NCBI GenBank assembly: GCA_019787685.1
Contig: JAHNUO010000058.1
Coordinates: 38,091-102,090 of the forward strand
Reading direction: 5' to 3'
Source: Chiua virens
Taxonomy: Eukaryota > Basidiomycota > Agaricomycetes > Boletales > Boletaceae
DNA: 64,000 nt
Numbering within the stretch: position 1 is the stretch's first letter; each line of letters opens with the position of its first letter. The notes beneath the pieces were generated by a model. The model ran no database searches. It was not told the DNA's origin and worked only from the letters and a program-made list of their open reading frames with translations. Both the position numbers and the translations under genes were made by a program. Positions 42,922 through 54,920 of this stretch are shown one piece after another.

Positions 42922-44930
42922 ATGGGATCTATTGAGGAAAAAATTCAGCCGTAAGTTCCTTGTCTGCCATCTATGCTCTGAATGACTGTGTCGTTATTTT
43001 CTTATTTTATTTCTCATAGCTGGGCCCTGGCTTGCCTTGATGGCGCGCTGATGGCCTGGCAATGGCATCAATGGAGCCTGGATGCCATTTTCAAGTCTGT
43101 GCCATTGTCTATGATTCGGCACAACCTGGAGTACATCTGTATGTCCTGCATATGTTCTTCTCTTCGAAGACTTACAGGAATCTTATGATAGAGTTTCTAA
43201 TAAACCATATGCGTTGCCCCCTTCAGTACTGTCCAATCTGCATAAATTCCTTAATCTGGAGCTCTTGGGCCACTCAAAGAATTCTGAAGGCAGTGCCCTC
43301 CAGACCAAAGAGGACATAGAGGACGAGGGGCTATTGGAGAAGGAAGACGGTTTAGCAGAACTTGGCCTACAAGAGGAGATAGAAAGGTTGGCAGAAGAAG
43401 ATCCCGATACTCTGGCTTTAACACAAGGTAAGTTGTATTCTGGATTCTTAGACATCACATGGGTTCCTCATTTAGCTTGTTCTTTTAGAAATCAATATGA
43501 TGAACCGAACGGTTATTGAAGGGGGCAATGCTAAAGTAGAGTTCGAGGGGGAGATAGAAGGTAAGTTCCTGCATGCTTGTGTTGAGCCTGTGCTCACTGC
43601 CTGCAGAGCGATCAGTCTCTGAGGATGACATGACTTTGGCAACAGGCGGCAACCTGACCCAGGTCTTGGAACAAGGTAGGTTCCTGGATGCTTGAGATGA
43701 GCCTGCACTCACTACCTGCAGAGCGATCGGTCTTGGAGGATAGCATGACTCTGGTAACAGACAACAACTTGAACCTGACTCAGCTCTCGGAACGAGGTTG
43801 GTTCCTGGACATTGGGATAAGCCTGTGCTCACTAGTACCTACAGAGCAATTGGTATCGGAGGACAACATGACTTTGGTCCCAGGCAACAACCTGACTCAG
43901 CTCTCGGAACAAGGTAGGTTCCTGGACACTTGGGATGAACCTGTGCTCACTAGTGCCTGCAGAGCGATCGGTCTCAGAGAACAGCACAACTTTGGCCCCA
44001 GACAACAACCTGACTCAGCTCTTGGAACGAGGTAGGTTCCTGGATGCTCGGGGTGAGCCTGTACTCATTGCCTGCAGAGCGATCAGTCTTGGAGGACAAC
44101 ATGACTCTGGCAACAGACGATAACCTGACTCAGCTCTCAGAACGAGGTAGGTTCCTGGACACTTGGGATGAGCTTGCACTCCGAGTCACTAGTACCTACA
44201 GAGCGATCGGTCTCGGAGGACGACGTGACTTTGGCCCCAGACAACCTGACTCAGCTCTTAGAACAAGGTAAGTTCCTGGATGCTTTGGATGAGCCCGCAC
44301 TCACTGCCTGCAGAGCGATCGATCATGGAGGATGGCATGACTCTGGCAACAGATAACAACAACCTGACTCAGCTCTGGGAACGAGGTAGGTTCCTGGGCA
44401 CTTGGGATGAGCCTGCACTCACTAGTACCTGCAGAACGACCAGTCTTGGAGGATGATGTGACTTTGGCCCCAGGTAACAACCTGACTCAGCTCTTGGAAC
44501 GAGGTAGGTTCCTGGACGCTTGGGATGAACCCATTCTCACCGCATGTAGATGAGTTAGTCTCGGTGGACAATTCTTCCCTGGCAGCTGCCGGCGAGACAG
44601 CGACTTGGATTCTCAGTGCAGATGAAGGTAAAGCACAATTGGCGCAATCATCCGGGTCCCTGACCAGGTTTACATTGAAGGCTTGCCTAGGGCTGGCGAA
44701 GAAAGCAACAACAATACTATGCCAAAAGGTACAGTCGATTATCGGCTCAATCTGAGTAATGTTTGAAAGAATAGTAGATGTCACAACATCGATTTTGGGC
44801 AAGCCACTGGCAGTTGTTGCGAAACACTCCAGAACCGATGATGAACAGGAAAATTCTGGACCACAATCCTCTTCGAAACGGCGCAAACCAGGGAAATCCT
44901 GGATTGTGTCCTCATTCCTAGTGTCTCCCA
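42922..44930 (+). CDS. Acidic repeat protein encoded by tandem exon-intron modules
   Basis: Start and end are provisional. A possible first exon reads MGSIEEKIQP (42922-42950). Coding-like sequence before the array contains LFEDLQESYDRVSNKPYALP and an acidic segment (EDIEDEGLLEKEDGLAELGL). Exon 43489-43560 follows, then eight repeat exons: 43607-43675, 43722-43796, 43845-43913, 43963-44031, 44078-44146, 44202-44267, 44314-44385 and 44435-44503. Each encodes one 22-25 residue unit of the type ERSVSEDDMTLAPxNNLTQL with L/W/S-E-R/Q. The next exon (44550 on) reads DELVSVDNSSLAAAGETATW and later sequence includes KRRKPGK, a possible nuclear signal. All repeat introns are GT-AG, 46-55 nt, phase 1. 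No known domain is seen. Confidence 0.6.
43561..44549 (+). repeat. Tandem array of exon-plus-intron units, period ~112-124 bp
   Basis: Eight full units, each an exon of 66-75 nt plus an intron of 46-55 nt. Exons start AGCGATCGGTCT (AGCAATTGGTAT and AACGACCAGTCT in two units). Introns start GTAGGTTCCTGGA and end CTGCAG or CTACAG. All exon lengths are multiples of three and all introns fall in phase 1, so any number of units can be gained or lost without breaking the frame. Units alternate partly between a CCCCAG and an ACAG type in mid-exon, suggesting duplication as pairs. Confidence 0.92.
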
Positions 44931-45032
44931 CAAACCTCGAGCTCTGCTCACTCAGCCTGAAAATGATGCTACTAGCTTATCTTTGTTCTCACCGACGAGG
45001 AATGCAACCAAGTTCAGAGACCGACCACTATT

Positions 45033-47989
45033 ATGTCTCCCTGGGTTAATGCAGACCTCTATATGCGATTCACTTTCAATATTGACCTGACCAAGGTACC
45101 TGGTCGTGCCATGCTAGTTGAAACAGTTGGCAATATCGCTGGAAAGTATGTAAAATCTCTCTATTTATTCCTGAGCCAAGCTAAAAATGTGTTTAGATCA
45201 GCCAGACAGGTGGGAAGAGCCCAAGTGCAACAAGACCATGCTGCAACCCCTGCATCTAATTGTCTTATCAGGGATCCAGACCTATCCCTTATCAACTGTG
45301 GTTATCTGGCTGACTACCACATCATTGTCTGTCTCAACGCCCACAATGGGCACATTTGTGGCTACGGCATCCCACTGGCTGTCTTATTTATCCATTGTTG
45401 GGGCCCACACCAGAAAGGGGTCTCAGTGACACTGCCGACAGGGTCCCCTCATAAGATTCAGTTCTGCAAGAAGCGGCATGGGGGCCATGGACGATCTTCC
45501 TTTTATACCCTCAACCAAAAGCAATTTCTACAAAGGATACTTGCTCGGTACCCTAATGTTGTTGTGTCTGTTCAAGAGATGCGGGACCTTCGTATGAGAG
45601 AAGACCAGTTCGGACCTATTGCCCATATTGGTCCTCCTGTCCCTGGATACGCATGCAATTACTGTGAATTCGCTATAAATGACCCAAACAAAGGTGGACC
45701 AGAGCCTTTGTCAATGAGGGAGCATCGGCAACAACATAGGCGAGCCGAGCCTGATGAATATGCTCAACTAGCTCGAGGAATTGATTTGCGACGATCACAG
45801 GAGTTTCACTCCTGTTTGGTCCAATCCTTGATCGCGATCGATGCAATTCACTCTGGTTACCTGTTCTTCCAGGTCCAAGTGCCAAGGAGACCCAGCAGAA
45901 ACAATCCTTTGGACAAATACTCCTCACTAGCTGTCAATCTGCCCTCAAGTCACCAGCTCTTCCTACTACCTCAGCTGCAAACCGGAATGCTGTCCTGCCA
46001 TTCTTCTTGCAGAATGGTTCCTATGACCTGATTCATTCAATGGATCCAGACTATATTCTCAAGCTGATCCAGCTTCCTGAAGAGGGCGAACATGGATTTC
46101 ATGTCCTCAAATTGGCTATCGGAGCCCGCTACCGAAGTCTATGCAATGACATCCCAAATGTTCCAGATCAAATTCGTACTCTTCTGGTTGCTCCAAGACC
46201 GTGTGTATCCAGTATGCCACTCCATTAAAAACCCCAACTTACAATCTTGATTTAGAGGAGAGCGAGGAATGATTGGGTGCTTTAATCGCCCTTCAACAAA
46301 AAGCACCATTAGTTCCTATGCCCTAGAAGAGGTTCGATTATTGTGTTTTGTGCTGCGCTGCATTCGGCGCCACCAATACTCTGTTGGAGGGTCAGAATCC
46401 CCTGTTCCTTCCCCTGATGGATTGTCCATTGCTCTCACTACCCAGCAATTCGATTCCCTTCAAGCCCTTTACTTGCTCTTTCTTCCCCATCAACACCAAC
46501 CCCATTAGAACTCAACTCTCTGATTGATGCTGCCCTTCACAGCATTTACATGCCATCCAATTCATTTCATATGTTGACAATGTCTTTCGAAACCCCTGCA
46601 TCGGTATATGTTGTTCTCCGATCTACCCGAGCTCAAGGAGGCTTTGCAGACCCCAAGGATATCACGGTTTATTATGCCCAAATCCAGTTTGGCATCCGCT
46701 TGGCCCTCATGGCAAAAGTGCAGAAAGAACATTGCCGCCTCCAAGCCGCAGGTGATGGTCAGGACAGTTGAAGAATTGTACAAGCAATTCATGGAGTATG
46801 TTTATTTAAAGGATTGTTTCGTAAAGTCTGACAACTTCTTAAGGTATGCACAGGTCACTATCCGGCGATGGGATCAGAAGAACATATTTCCCCTCTTGCT
46901 TTTGTTCGCCAGTGCATGAAAGCTATGAGTCGACTGGCACGAAATGCTCCATCTCGTCAAACTGTCATGTGGAATGCAGATCACACCCGACTAGCTGTTC
47001 AAAGTCACTTGGTGGTCATATCCGAATACTTAAATAGGGTCCACAGTTCCCTTTCAAGTTTGGCCAGCAAAATTGACAGCGATATCCTTTTCGGAGTGGA
47101 ATTCTCTCCAGGGTCATTTGACCTTCCCACTTCAGAAACAAATGATCTCAAAACTCTTGGATTCAGTTTATTTGCATTGGATGCAGAAGCAGACATCATG
47201 GTGGAAGACCATCCTGCCTCCTACTTCCTTCACAGCTTTGCTCCGAGGTGAACTTTGTATTCGCCAGGGAGATGAGATCATTTGGATGTCCCGCGCCTCA
47301 GCGAGTGGCTTCTCTCAGTCAGCGAAGTTTGGGCTGAAGCTCTGACCTTGATGCAACCTGCTCTCGCTTCCTGGTCGCGGAACAGAAGTCACCAGTGGCA
47401 ACATGCTACTTCTACTACCAGCCCCCGGCATCTCTTTGTATCCCAGAATCTCGGCACTCTGATCACACACAGCAACTATAACAAGACAACGGCTCTAACA
47501 GGACAATACAGTATATTCTGCGAGTTATCCCTATGCTCTTTCAGTCATCCTCATAAAGCTCCTGCGCATAGTTCGTCCCGTCGAGATGCTTGCTTTGCAA
47601 GCAATGCACCTGCTGGAGACAGGTTAGAAATCCAGAACACCTACGCCACATATATCTTTGTGTCCCATGGCAAAGTCTGGAATAGTGCCAGATTATCTGC
47701 TAGTCTTCGCAGCTGGTTCCTCCGAGAACTGAAGGTACCCTTTGGTCTTCAGCTACATCGCCACTTTGCACAAGCACTCCAGCGCAGGTTTCTTTCATAC
47801 AAAAGGACTAACGAGCTGTATAAGACAGCCAATGATGTTATGGGACACGGTAGTGAAGTAGCTGATCACCACTATGCTCGAGAAACTGATGATCTCAACC
47901 TTGATACCTCAGAGAGGCATAGGATGGAACAAGTCGGTGTGGATTGGATTACAAAAGTACATAAATTAGATGTTTCCCCGACATTGTAG
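45033..47989 (+). CDS. Large C2H2/DUF3505-like fungal protein
   Basis: Reading frames continue in one direction across 3 kb with several frame changes, probably introns that I did not fix exactly. Segments include LINCGYLADYHIIVCLNAHN near the N-terminus and a C2H2-like finger (GYACNYCEF...MREHRQQH). A segment with SCLVQSL and HSGYLFFQVQVP follows. The C-terminal part contains FVSHGKVWNSARLSASLRSW, HFAQALQRRFLS and HYARETDDLNLDTSERHRME. This layout matches the fungal family often annotated as DUF3505 or C2H2-domain protein, which is amplified in basidiomycetes and frequently lies near helicase-like or repeat-associated genes. Function is unknown. The start (MSPWVNADLY at 45033) is uncertain; it could also be the 3' part of the exon-repeat gene. 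Some frame changes may be real damage. Confidence 0.5.
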
Positions 47990-50900
47990 AACACCTTCAT
48001 AGAATGCCTTCAACACACTATATACACACTCGCTGTTTACACTTGTGCCTGTCCTATGGATCCTACCTGCCTCGACATCCCACCATCACTCTAGACTGGT
48101 AACAAGGCACAGAAGGCACCAGGTGGCGTGTCAGAGGCACACCTTGGCTGATCTGGCAATGGCGCCGACCCCAGGCCCTTGCCCAAATATGCCACTGCAA
48201 ACTCGCAAGATGCTCTTCGTTCAACAAGCTGAGTGTGATCAATGACTTTGGTCGCACATCAGTGAATTCTGCCAACTGGGGTGTGCACATCAAGAAATAT
48301 CATAGTTTGAAAAAAGAGGTAGCTACCGGCTTAGACGCATGTTCAGCAGTAAGGACACTCGAAGAGGGCTGCCAGTGGAGCGCCAGTGGAATGGTCTGAC
48401 CAAAGGTGGGTAGGACTCCAGCTGGCTTGATATAGTTCGCCAACAGCCTGGACATGGACCAACGTAGTTTGCTAGATCTTGATACTGCTGCCGACATGCA
48501 GGTAAGGGCATCGCAGTCAGAAGAAAACGCCCACCCGGAGACCAGTCATGTTCGAGGCATCGATAGTGGATACTTTACCCAACGTGCACCGGTCAAATAT
48601 GCCAACCTTCCCTGCGAAGTTGCTGGATCCAGCGAGGAAGAGAAGGGGACTCTGCGAATTGAACGAGGCAGCATTGTGGCACTAATCCAAAGCCATGAGG
48701 TACGCGGGCACATTGATAAAAAACAATCGTTTTGGCAGGCATCTGTTGCGAAATGTGAGCTTAAGATATCAACGAGTAACACAAGTAACTTACAGCCATA
48801 TGCTACTGTTTCGTCTCTAAGCCACGTCGAATAGGGTCGTTCATTGTCGAGAGTGGCACCGAGAATCAAATTTCCTGGCTGCGTTGAAGAAGATTCTCTC
48901 CGCAGTAGCTTTTATTGGAGTTGTCGATCTCTGTCCGCTCAACGACCAGGACTTGAGCTCCAAAATTGTTCCACTTGATCTGGGCACGACCAACCTTGCA
49001 GAGGGTGTTCGAACACGTTGGGACACGGGAAAAGACTTCTAGATCTCGACACCAGCAGGTGCACTCTACTCGGGGCTATTAACATGTATGATCAAAGACG
49101 GTCCTTACGCACCCTTTTCTCCACAACGAAACCCACGAGGGATGGACTCAACCCATGACTGAGCAGTCTCATCGAGGTGCCGCCGACTCTCACAATCACA
49201 TCTTTTCCCACTCAACATGACGAAAAATCATTGCTGGTGAAGACAGAGATTCTAGCTGCGGAGATTGTTGTGCTTCATGCCGTCCTCGAGCTTGACTGAG
49301 GCTGGGAACAGATATGAAATCGATCACTAAGAGATGAGATAAAGACGAGGCAAAAATGCGGCTGTCTTTGTGCATACCTGGACATTCCTAGGTGGAGATG
49401 TAAATTCCGTGGGGGAGGACTGGACTTTATGGTGTTGAGAGCGCTTAGTTCTTGCAACAGTTTGGTACCTTCTGCCCGAAAGATTCGCATGCTGGATTGG
49501 AGAGGTGTAAACCAGAAGCGAAGAACGAGGTGAATAGGCAATACGCACACCGGTATGCTTAGGAGAGTAAGAGTGAAGAGCCTTCCGTCATTGTTGCAGT
49601 GACAAATGGGAGCTGGGCCGTCTGGACCGAGAATTTAAAAGCCAGGATAGAGGATGCAGTCTGGCGTTCCACCGACAAGACCAAGACTTGAACGCGGACT
49701 AGAGTGGAAGAATAGCGAGATGGATGAACAATCTCGCAAGTGTGGACCAAAGCGTGGCCAGAAGAGGAAAGGGCGGCGGCGATGGAACGAGCAGGCAGCG
49801 GGAATGAGGCGGGACAGTGGCGGCTGGCATCATAGCGGCTGACTAGTGTTTACATGTGTTGTGTCAAAGGGGCGCCCGGACGGTTCGGACTGCTCGGATG
49901 TTCGGATGTTTGGAAACTACATTTCGTGGACTTTTTGGTTTACATGGTCACTGGGGAGAGCTGTGGCTGTGTTTCGCCGTGGAAAGGTATTACCTCTTAG
50001 CTTATGTAAGGTCCACTTTGATGTACGATGAGTATGTGGCGAGGCTGACGTGAGTATCCTGCATTGATCTGTGACTCCTGTGAAGACTCATCTGTTCTGT
50101 GAGTGCTTCCAGGTTAAGCTGATGCATCGAACTCAGGTTTAGCTGCAGACAGCACGTTACGCTGCACACAAGATTACAGAACACTCATAGCCTGAGGTCC
50201 CTGGTTATACTACTTCAATTCTTTATATTTCTGTCGGAAGTTGTGAAAGAATTTACTAAAATGTAACTTGCAGAGGTTTTACTCCACCAAGTCTTGTTTG
50301 AGACCGCTAATATTTTGTCCTATGATCTCAGATAAGTATTCGCTCGAAGGTGAGCATGGTCGTTTGTGTTTGAGGAATACATGTGTTGACGACAAGCGAT
50401 AGTCTTAATATATCCTCCTGTCCACTATCATTGGTGATATGCAAAAGACAGAAGGAGAGGTTGTGGTGTCTGGAGCATTGCATGTGCAGCTCAAAATGCC
50501 TGGTATGAGCGACATGCTACGTGATCGCACTTAGTTTGCTTACCTATCCTAGGATTTTGTCTGCCACCATCTGTGACAATATTTGTTCTCACAAGTATGA
50601 TGAGCCATCCTATAACCTCATCACTGAAGGTACACATGTTCAAGATTCAGGCCAGTCTTTTACTGACGACATGGCTAGCAGCCTGATCTGCCGACTTGGA
50701 TTCTCCTGTACGGTGACATGCACTGAAGTCGGCGAAAAATATGAGTTCCCAGCGATCCTTCGTGAACCCCTGACGCCGATGACGACGCCCGTTGTCCAGG
50801 GATTGTGGTAAGTTTTCATTGTCCATTGTACCTTCATGTTTCTTATGTGTTATTAGCTGCGCGGGGACAACGTGGTAGAGTTGGATTGGGGTATGAAGTG

Positions 50901-52095
50901 TATGCCAGAGCAGATTTGTGAGTTTATCCATGTTGCCATGATTTTCATACTGATTTGTGGATGCAGAGTTCTTCCGGATGATGTCTTGGCTGCGGTCAAC
51001 GCACATGTCATGCATCATGTCTTCGGTAGGCCATTTTTTGCTTGAATATGGTCTAATGTGCTCTGATACTTTGACCTTAAACAATGGCATTGGTCCGGAA
51101 GGTTGTCGCATTCCTAAAACATTTTGATCAACTGGTGTATATCCAATGGGGTATCTTCCTTGAATGTGGGTCGTACTGACAACTCGTCTCAGATCCTGGC
51201 AGTGCAGTTCGCAAGCTCATGTAAGCCGTGCCTCGCATTGTGAACAACCATCTTCAACTCGGCATTGTAGTCTAAATCATGCTACCAACGGGTCTGATGA
51301 CTCGTCACTGGCTGTATACCCATTCATCAAGTTTAAATCTATTTACACATTGCTAGTCGGTCGAAGTGGCTAACCTCTGCACCTCGCCAGCTGCCACCTC
51401 CTTTCGTCGTCTGGCAAGGCTTTAGGGGTGCAGGTTGGGTCCTTGTCCATCGTCTCGCCAGGTGTGCTTAGTGTTTCTAGCTTTATTATCTTTGCTCTTC
51501 TCATTGTCTCGTCAGTGTACAAGTCATTTGTGCTCACCCGTCCCTCCCGATCCTTGTTTCTATTGTCACCCACCTTTTGAATTCAAGTGTCCTGCTCATG
51601 CCATAATCCACCGTGTTTGTCGCTGTGCAGCCCGAGTTCCACTGGCTTTATCGTTCATAGCTGAATCCTAGTTAATATATTGTTGGGAGAGCTGGGACAC
51701 CGCTGCACCAGGTTTGAGCGATGAGAAGAAGCATTAAACAAATTATGTAATGCTTCAGGGTGGACGAGCTCGGTTAGCACTGAGCGAAGGGGGGTAACGT
51801 GAGGTTCAGGTGTGAATCATTCAAGTTGTAATAGCTAGGCCTTCGGCGATCAGGCAATATGGCAGCTTGTGCTTACTATAACAATCGTTTTCCTTTGCTG
51901 CTCGCGAGTTTTTGTACCTCCAGCGGGAGTTGGAAACAAGCCCACTGAGTGACTGAGTCTATAAGATTATGTCCGATGTTGAGTTTCGCCAGCCATTGGA
52001 TGTAAATTACCCCTACTAGTAGTACCCGAGTCTGCTTACCATCAATGCAGACACTCATTCTTTCCTCCTCTCCTTCACCTGCCTTCTACTACATG
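47990..52095. other. 4-kb stretch without a confident gene
   Basis: Short plus-strand frames at 48454-48834 (126 codons, starts MDQRSLLDLDTAADMQ) and 50521-50811 have coding-like composition. The second ends at a good donor and is followed by an exon-like piece at about 50860-50905. None has a known motif. They may be remnants of a decayed multi-exon gene. Nothing is recognised in 49000-50300 or 51100-52095. Confidence 0.35.
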
Positions 52096-53528
52096 ATGGG
52101 CATCTGTATCTCTACCCAGGGTGGGGCCAAAAAGGTTATGTCGGATGCTATTGACGGGCAACACAAGGAGGACTCAAGGAAGCTTCACAAGGAGTGCAGA
52201 ATTTTACTCCTAGGTTAGTCCAGCCAGCTGCCCCTCCTTGCCATTCTGTACATCCCCTACTGAACCCTTGTCCCAGGTTCAGGAGAGTCAGGGAAGTCAA
52301 CGATTGCGAAGCAACTGAAAATACTTCACCAGAACGGGTTCACAGACGAAGAGTTAATGTCATACCGCCCCGCTATCTACCAGAATACTCTCGAAAGTGC
52401 GCAAGCTGTCCTGCTTGCCATGCGCAAGATTGGTCTTAGCTGTGTAGATCTGAATAATCGTGTTCGTGTCTATTCCTTGTCCACCTCAAACTGGTTTCAG
52501 GCTTTCAGCTGACCTTATTCTTGTGTCCTAGCTCAATGAAGACTGTATCTTTGACTACCGATTTGACCTAAATTCACCATTTGAATTTTCGCCCATTGTT
52601 GCTTTGGCCATCTATGAGTTGTGGAAAGATCCAATAATTCCAGAGCTGATGGCTTGCAATAGCAAATTCTATCTAATGGACAATGCTGCATAGTATGATC
52701 GCATTGTTCTATGGTGGCGCATTCTGATTACCCCCCAGTTTCTTCAGCGAAGCCCTCCGTATAGGTGCGCCCAACTACCTCCCCACTGAGGGTGACGTTC
52801 TCCGAGTCCGTCTAAAAACAAAGGGCATCATTGAAACCAGGCTGACCATGGGACAACTCCGGTATGTCACATCATTTCACTCGCCACGTCTTATCTCAGT
52901 GCCATCTAGAGTACATATGTTTGATGCCGGTGGCCAGCGTTCTGAGCGAAGAAAGTGGATTCATTGCTTTGAAGGCGTCACTAGCATAGTTTTCTGCACT
53001 GCATTAAGTGAATATGACCAGGTCTTATTGGAAGAGCAGAACCAGGTGAGTCCTGCTCAAATTGTGTGTAGTCAAGCTTGTTGACCCCTATAGAATCGGA
53101 TGGCTGAATCACTTGCCCTATTTGAATCTGTTGTCAATTCTTGGTGGTTTTCAAGGACCTCTGTAATCCTTCTCCTCAACAAGATCGACGTCTTCAAAGC
53201 CAAGTTGCCCAAGGTGTGTATCTCCCGGCAATCCATCCCTTGTTTCCTGATGTCCTGCCAGGTTCCCCTAGAATATTATTTTCCAGACTACTCAGGCGGT
53301 GCCAATATCAACAAGGCTGCCAAATATATTCTATGGAGGTTTATGCGAACCAATCGTGCATGCCTCTCTGTGTACCCCTGGTGGGTCTCAAACATTTTCT
53401 CCAGTCTGTACCTTGCTCATTGAACTAGTCTTACGCAAGCGACAGACACGACTAATGTCCATTTAGTCTTCTCAGCAGCAAAGGAGACCATTTTGCAGAA
53501 TTCATTGAAAGACTCGGGTGTTCTGTGA
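52096..53528 (+). CDS. Heterotrimeric G-protein alpha subunit
   Basis: Eight exons (52096-52213, 52277-52461, 52532-52692, 52739-52861, 52910-53045, 53094-53213, 53262-53380, 53429-53528) give exactly 353 residues, the standard length. The start MGICIST has Gly2 for myristoylation and Cys4 for palmitoylation. P-loop GSGESGKS lies at 40-47, switch [13 protein letters not shown] with catalytic Arg179 and Mg-binding Thr182, switch II DAGGQ with Gln205, NKID at 270-273, and TQATD before the end. The C-terminus is KDSGVL without the pertussis-toxin cysteine. It couples pheromone or nutrient receptors to cAMP or MAP-kinase signalling at the plasma membrane. Deviations: Ser for Ala in the P-loop and NSWWF where NSRWF is usual. 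No damage is seen although repeats surround it. Basidiomycetes often carry extra, diverged G-alpha genes. Confidence 0.96.
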
Positions 53529-53902
53529 TCCCCTTTTCAGAGGCACTGTTCCCCATACTATTTATGCACTTTGTTCTTCCCCCCTCTGCCTCATTTTTTT
53601 TCATTGATAAGGGAGCAAACTACATTTATTTTCCTGATCTCTTTCGCATTGCATATTACCACGTATCATCTTATGGATCAGATAGCAGGCTGAAATCAGT
53701 GTCATTTGGCAAAGACTGGTGTACTAGTATCCATTAATCAACCAGGGTATATAAAGGGAGGACGCGTCCGAACCATCCGAACCAGCCGGCCACCTGTCAC
53801 CTGTCACATGTGTGTGACACGGCGAGACTTGTCAGCCACGCGGTCAGCCACTACGTGCATAACTCCCTTCCCTCCTACCTGTCTGAGTCCCTCCTACCAC
53901 TC

Positions 53903-54153
53903 GCTCACTCACTCCCAGAGAGTAGCCTTGTCCCCATTGTCGTCTCACGAGCTGGATCACAATGAGCTCCCCCTCTTTTTGTGGTCGTGGCCAGCGAATT
54001 TGTTCGTTTTTCTGTCCTGCCACTCCCTCCCGCCACTTGCTCACTCATTCCCAGAGAGTAGCCTCGTCGCCATTGTCGTCTCATGAGCTGGATCGTGACG
54101 AGTTCCTCCTCTTCTTGTGGTCATGGCCGGTGAATTCATTCGTTTTTCGTCCC
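53903..54153 (+). repeat. Two tandem copies of a 136-bp unit downstream of G-alpha
   Basis: Units begin GCTCACTCACTCCCAGAGAG (53903) and GCTCACTCATTCCCAGAGAG (54039). Both contain CCATTGTCGTCTCA, GAGCTGGAT, TGTGGTC and TTCGTTTTT. The second copy is slightly shorter. Confidence 0.8.
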
Positions 54154-54920
54154 CGTCGTTGCTCACTGCAATACCCTTCATCAGCCGACTCGGCTGGGGC
54201 AGCGACGTGTTCGAAGAGTACATCCCTTGTCTTCCATCCTGAAGCCCCATGTTCATTGTCTCGAGCATGTTGTTGATCTCAAGTTCGCCTGCGCTCATGC
54301 TCGCTCAGGTACGTCTGCAGGCGCATGTGTCCTCACGCAACACTCACACATGTGCTAGATATCTCTAAAGGCGAAATCGGCCATGGACATAAAATCGCTG
54401 TTTGAATGTTAGCTTTCAAGGACCGTGTTCAGGGATGTCTAAAGAGTTTGAAGACGACAGCGAAGCTGGGAGAATCCGCAGAGCGCCAAAACCGCTCTGG
54501 GAGTCCTTGTTTGCGAATTCGCCTTCTGTACGTCGTCGTTAGATCCAGGACAGTACGTTGATGTGGTTGAGGGGGTGTTGCAGGCCTTGTAACAGGTGGG
54601 TTGCACATGGTACATGCTGGTATTTTTAAAGTTAATGAACGTCTCTGTTTTGCGTATTTGGATGGCTTTATCCTGTGGGTACACCATGGGGTATGTCGCT
54701 GCCATGTCGCGCCGTCGACTCATGTGCATATCGCAGTAGAACTCTCACACTATCAAATTCGCAACTACATTCGATCATATGCGTCCTATCTCAACATTAA
54801 TAGCAATGACGAAAACCCTGCGATGGTTTACAATACTTGGGTAGAGCATGTTGAGAAGCGGATCAATGACGCTGGGTAGGAACAAGGATGGAGACTCTGG
54901 CTAAGGTCCCTAGAGCTAAC
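54154..54920. other. Unassigned interval before the TPR copy
   Basis: Two exon-like pieces occur: one from about 54436 (MSKEFEDDSEAGRIRRAPKP, ends at a GTACGT donor) and one at about 54736-54878 (IAVELSHYQIRNYIRSYASY). No domain is recognised and I cannot link them. Confidence 0.35.

Noticed and set aside
49860..53820. Inverted terminal repeats of a large element enclosing the G-alpha gene (CGGTTCGGA words at both sides)
   Set aside because: The shared words are short and out of register; no continuous inverted repeat or target duplication could be aligned.
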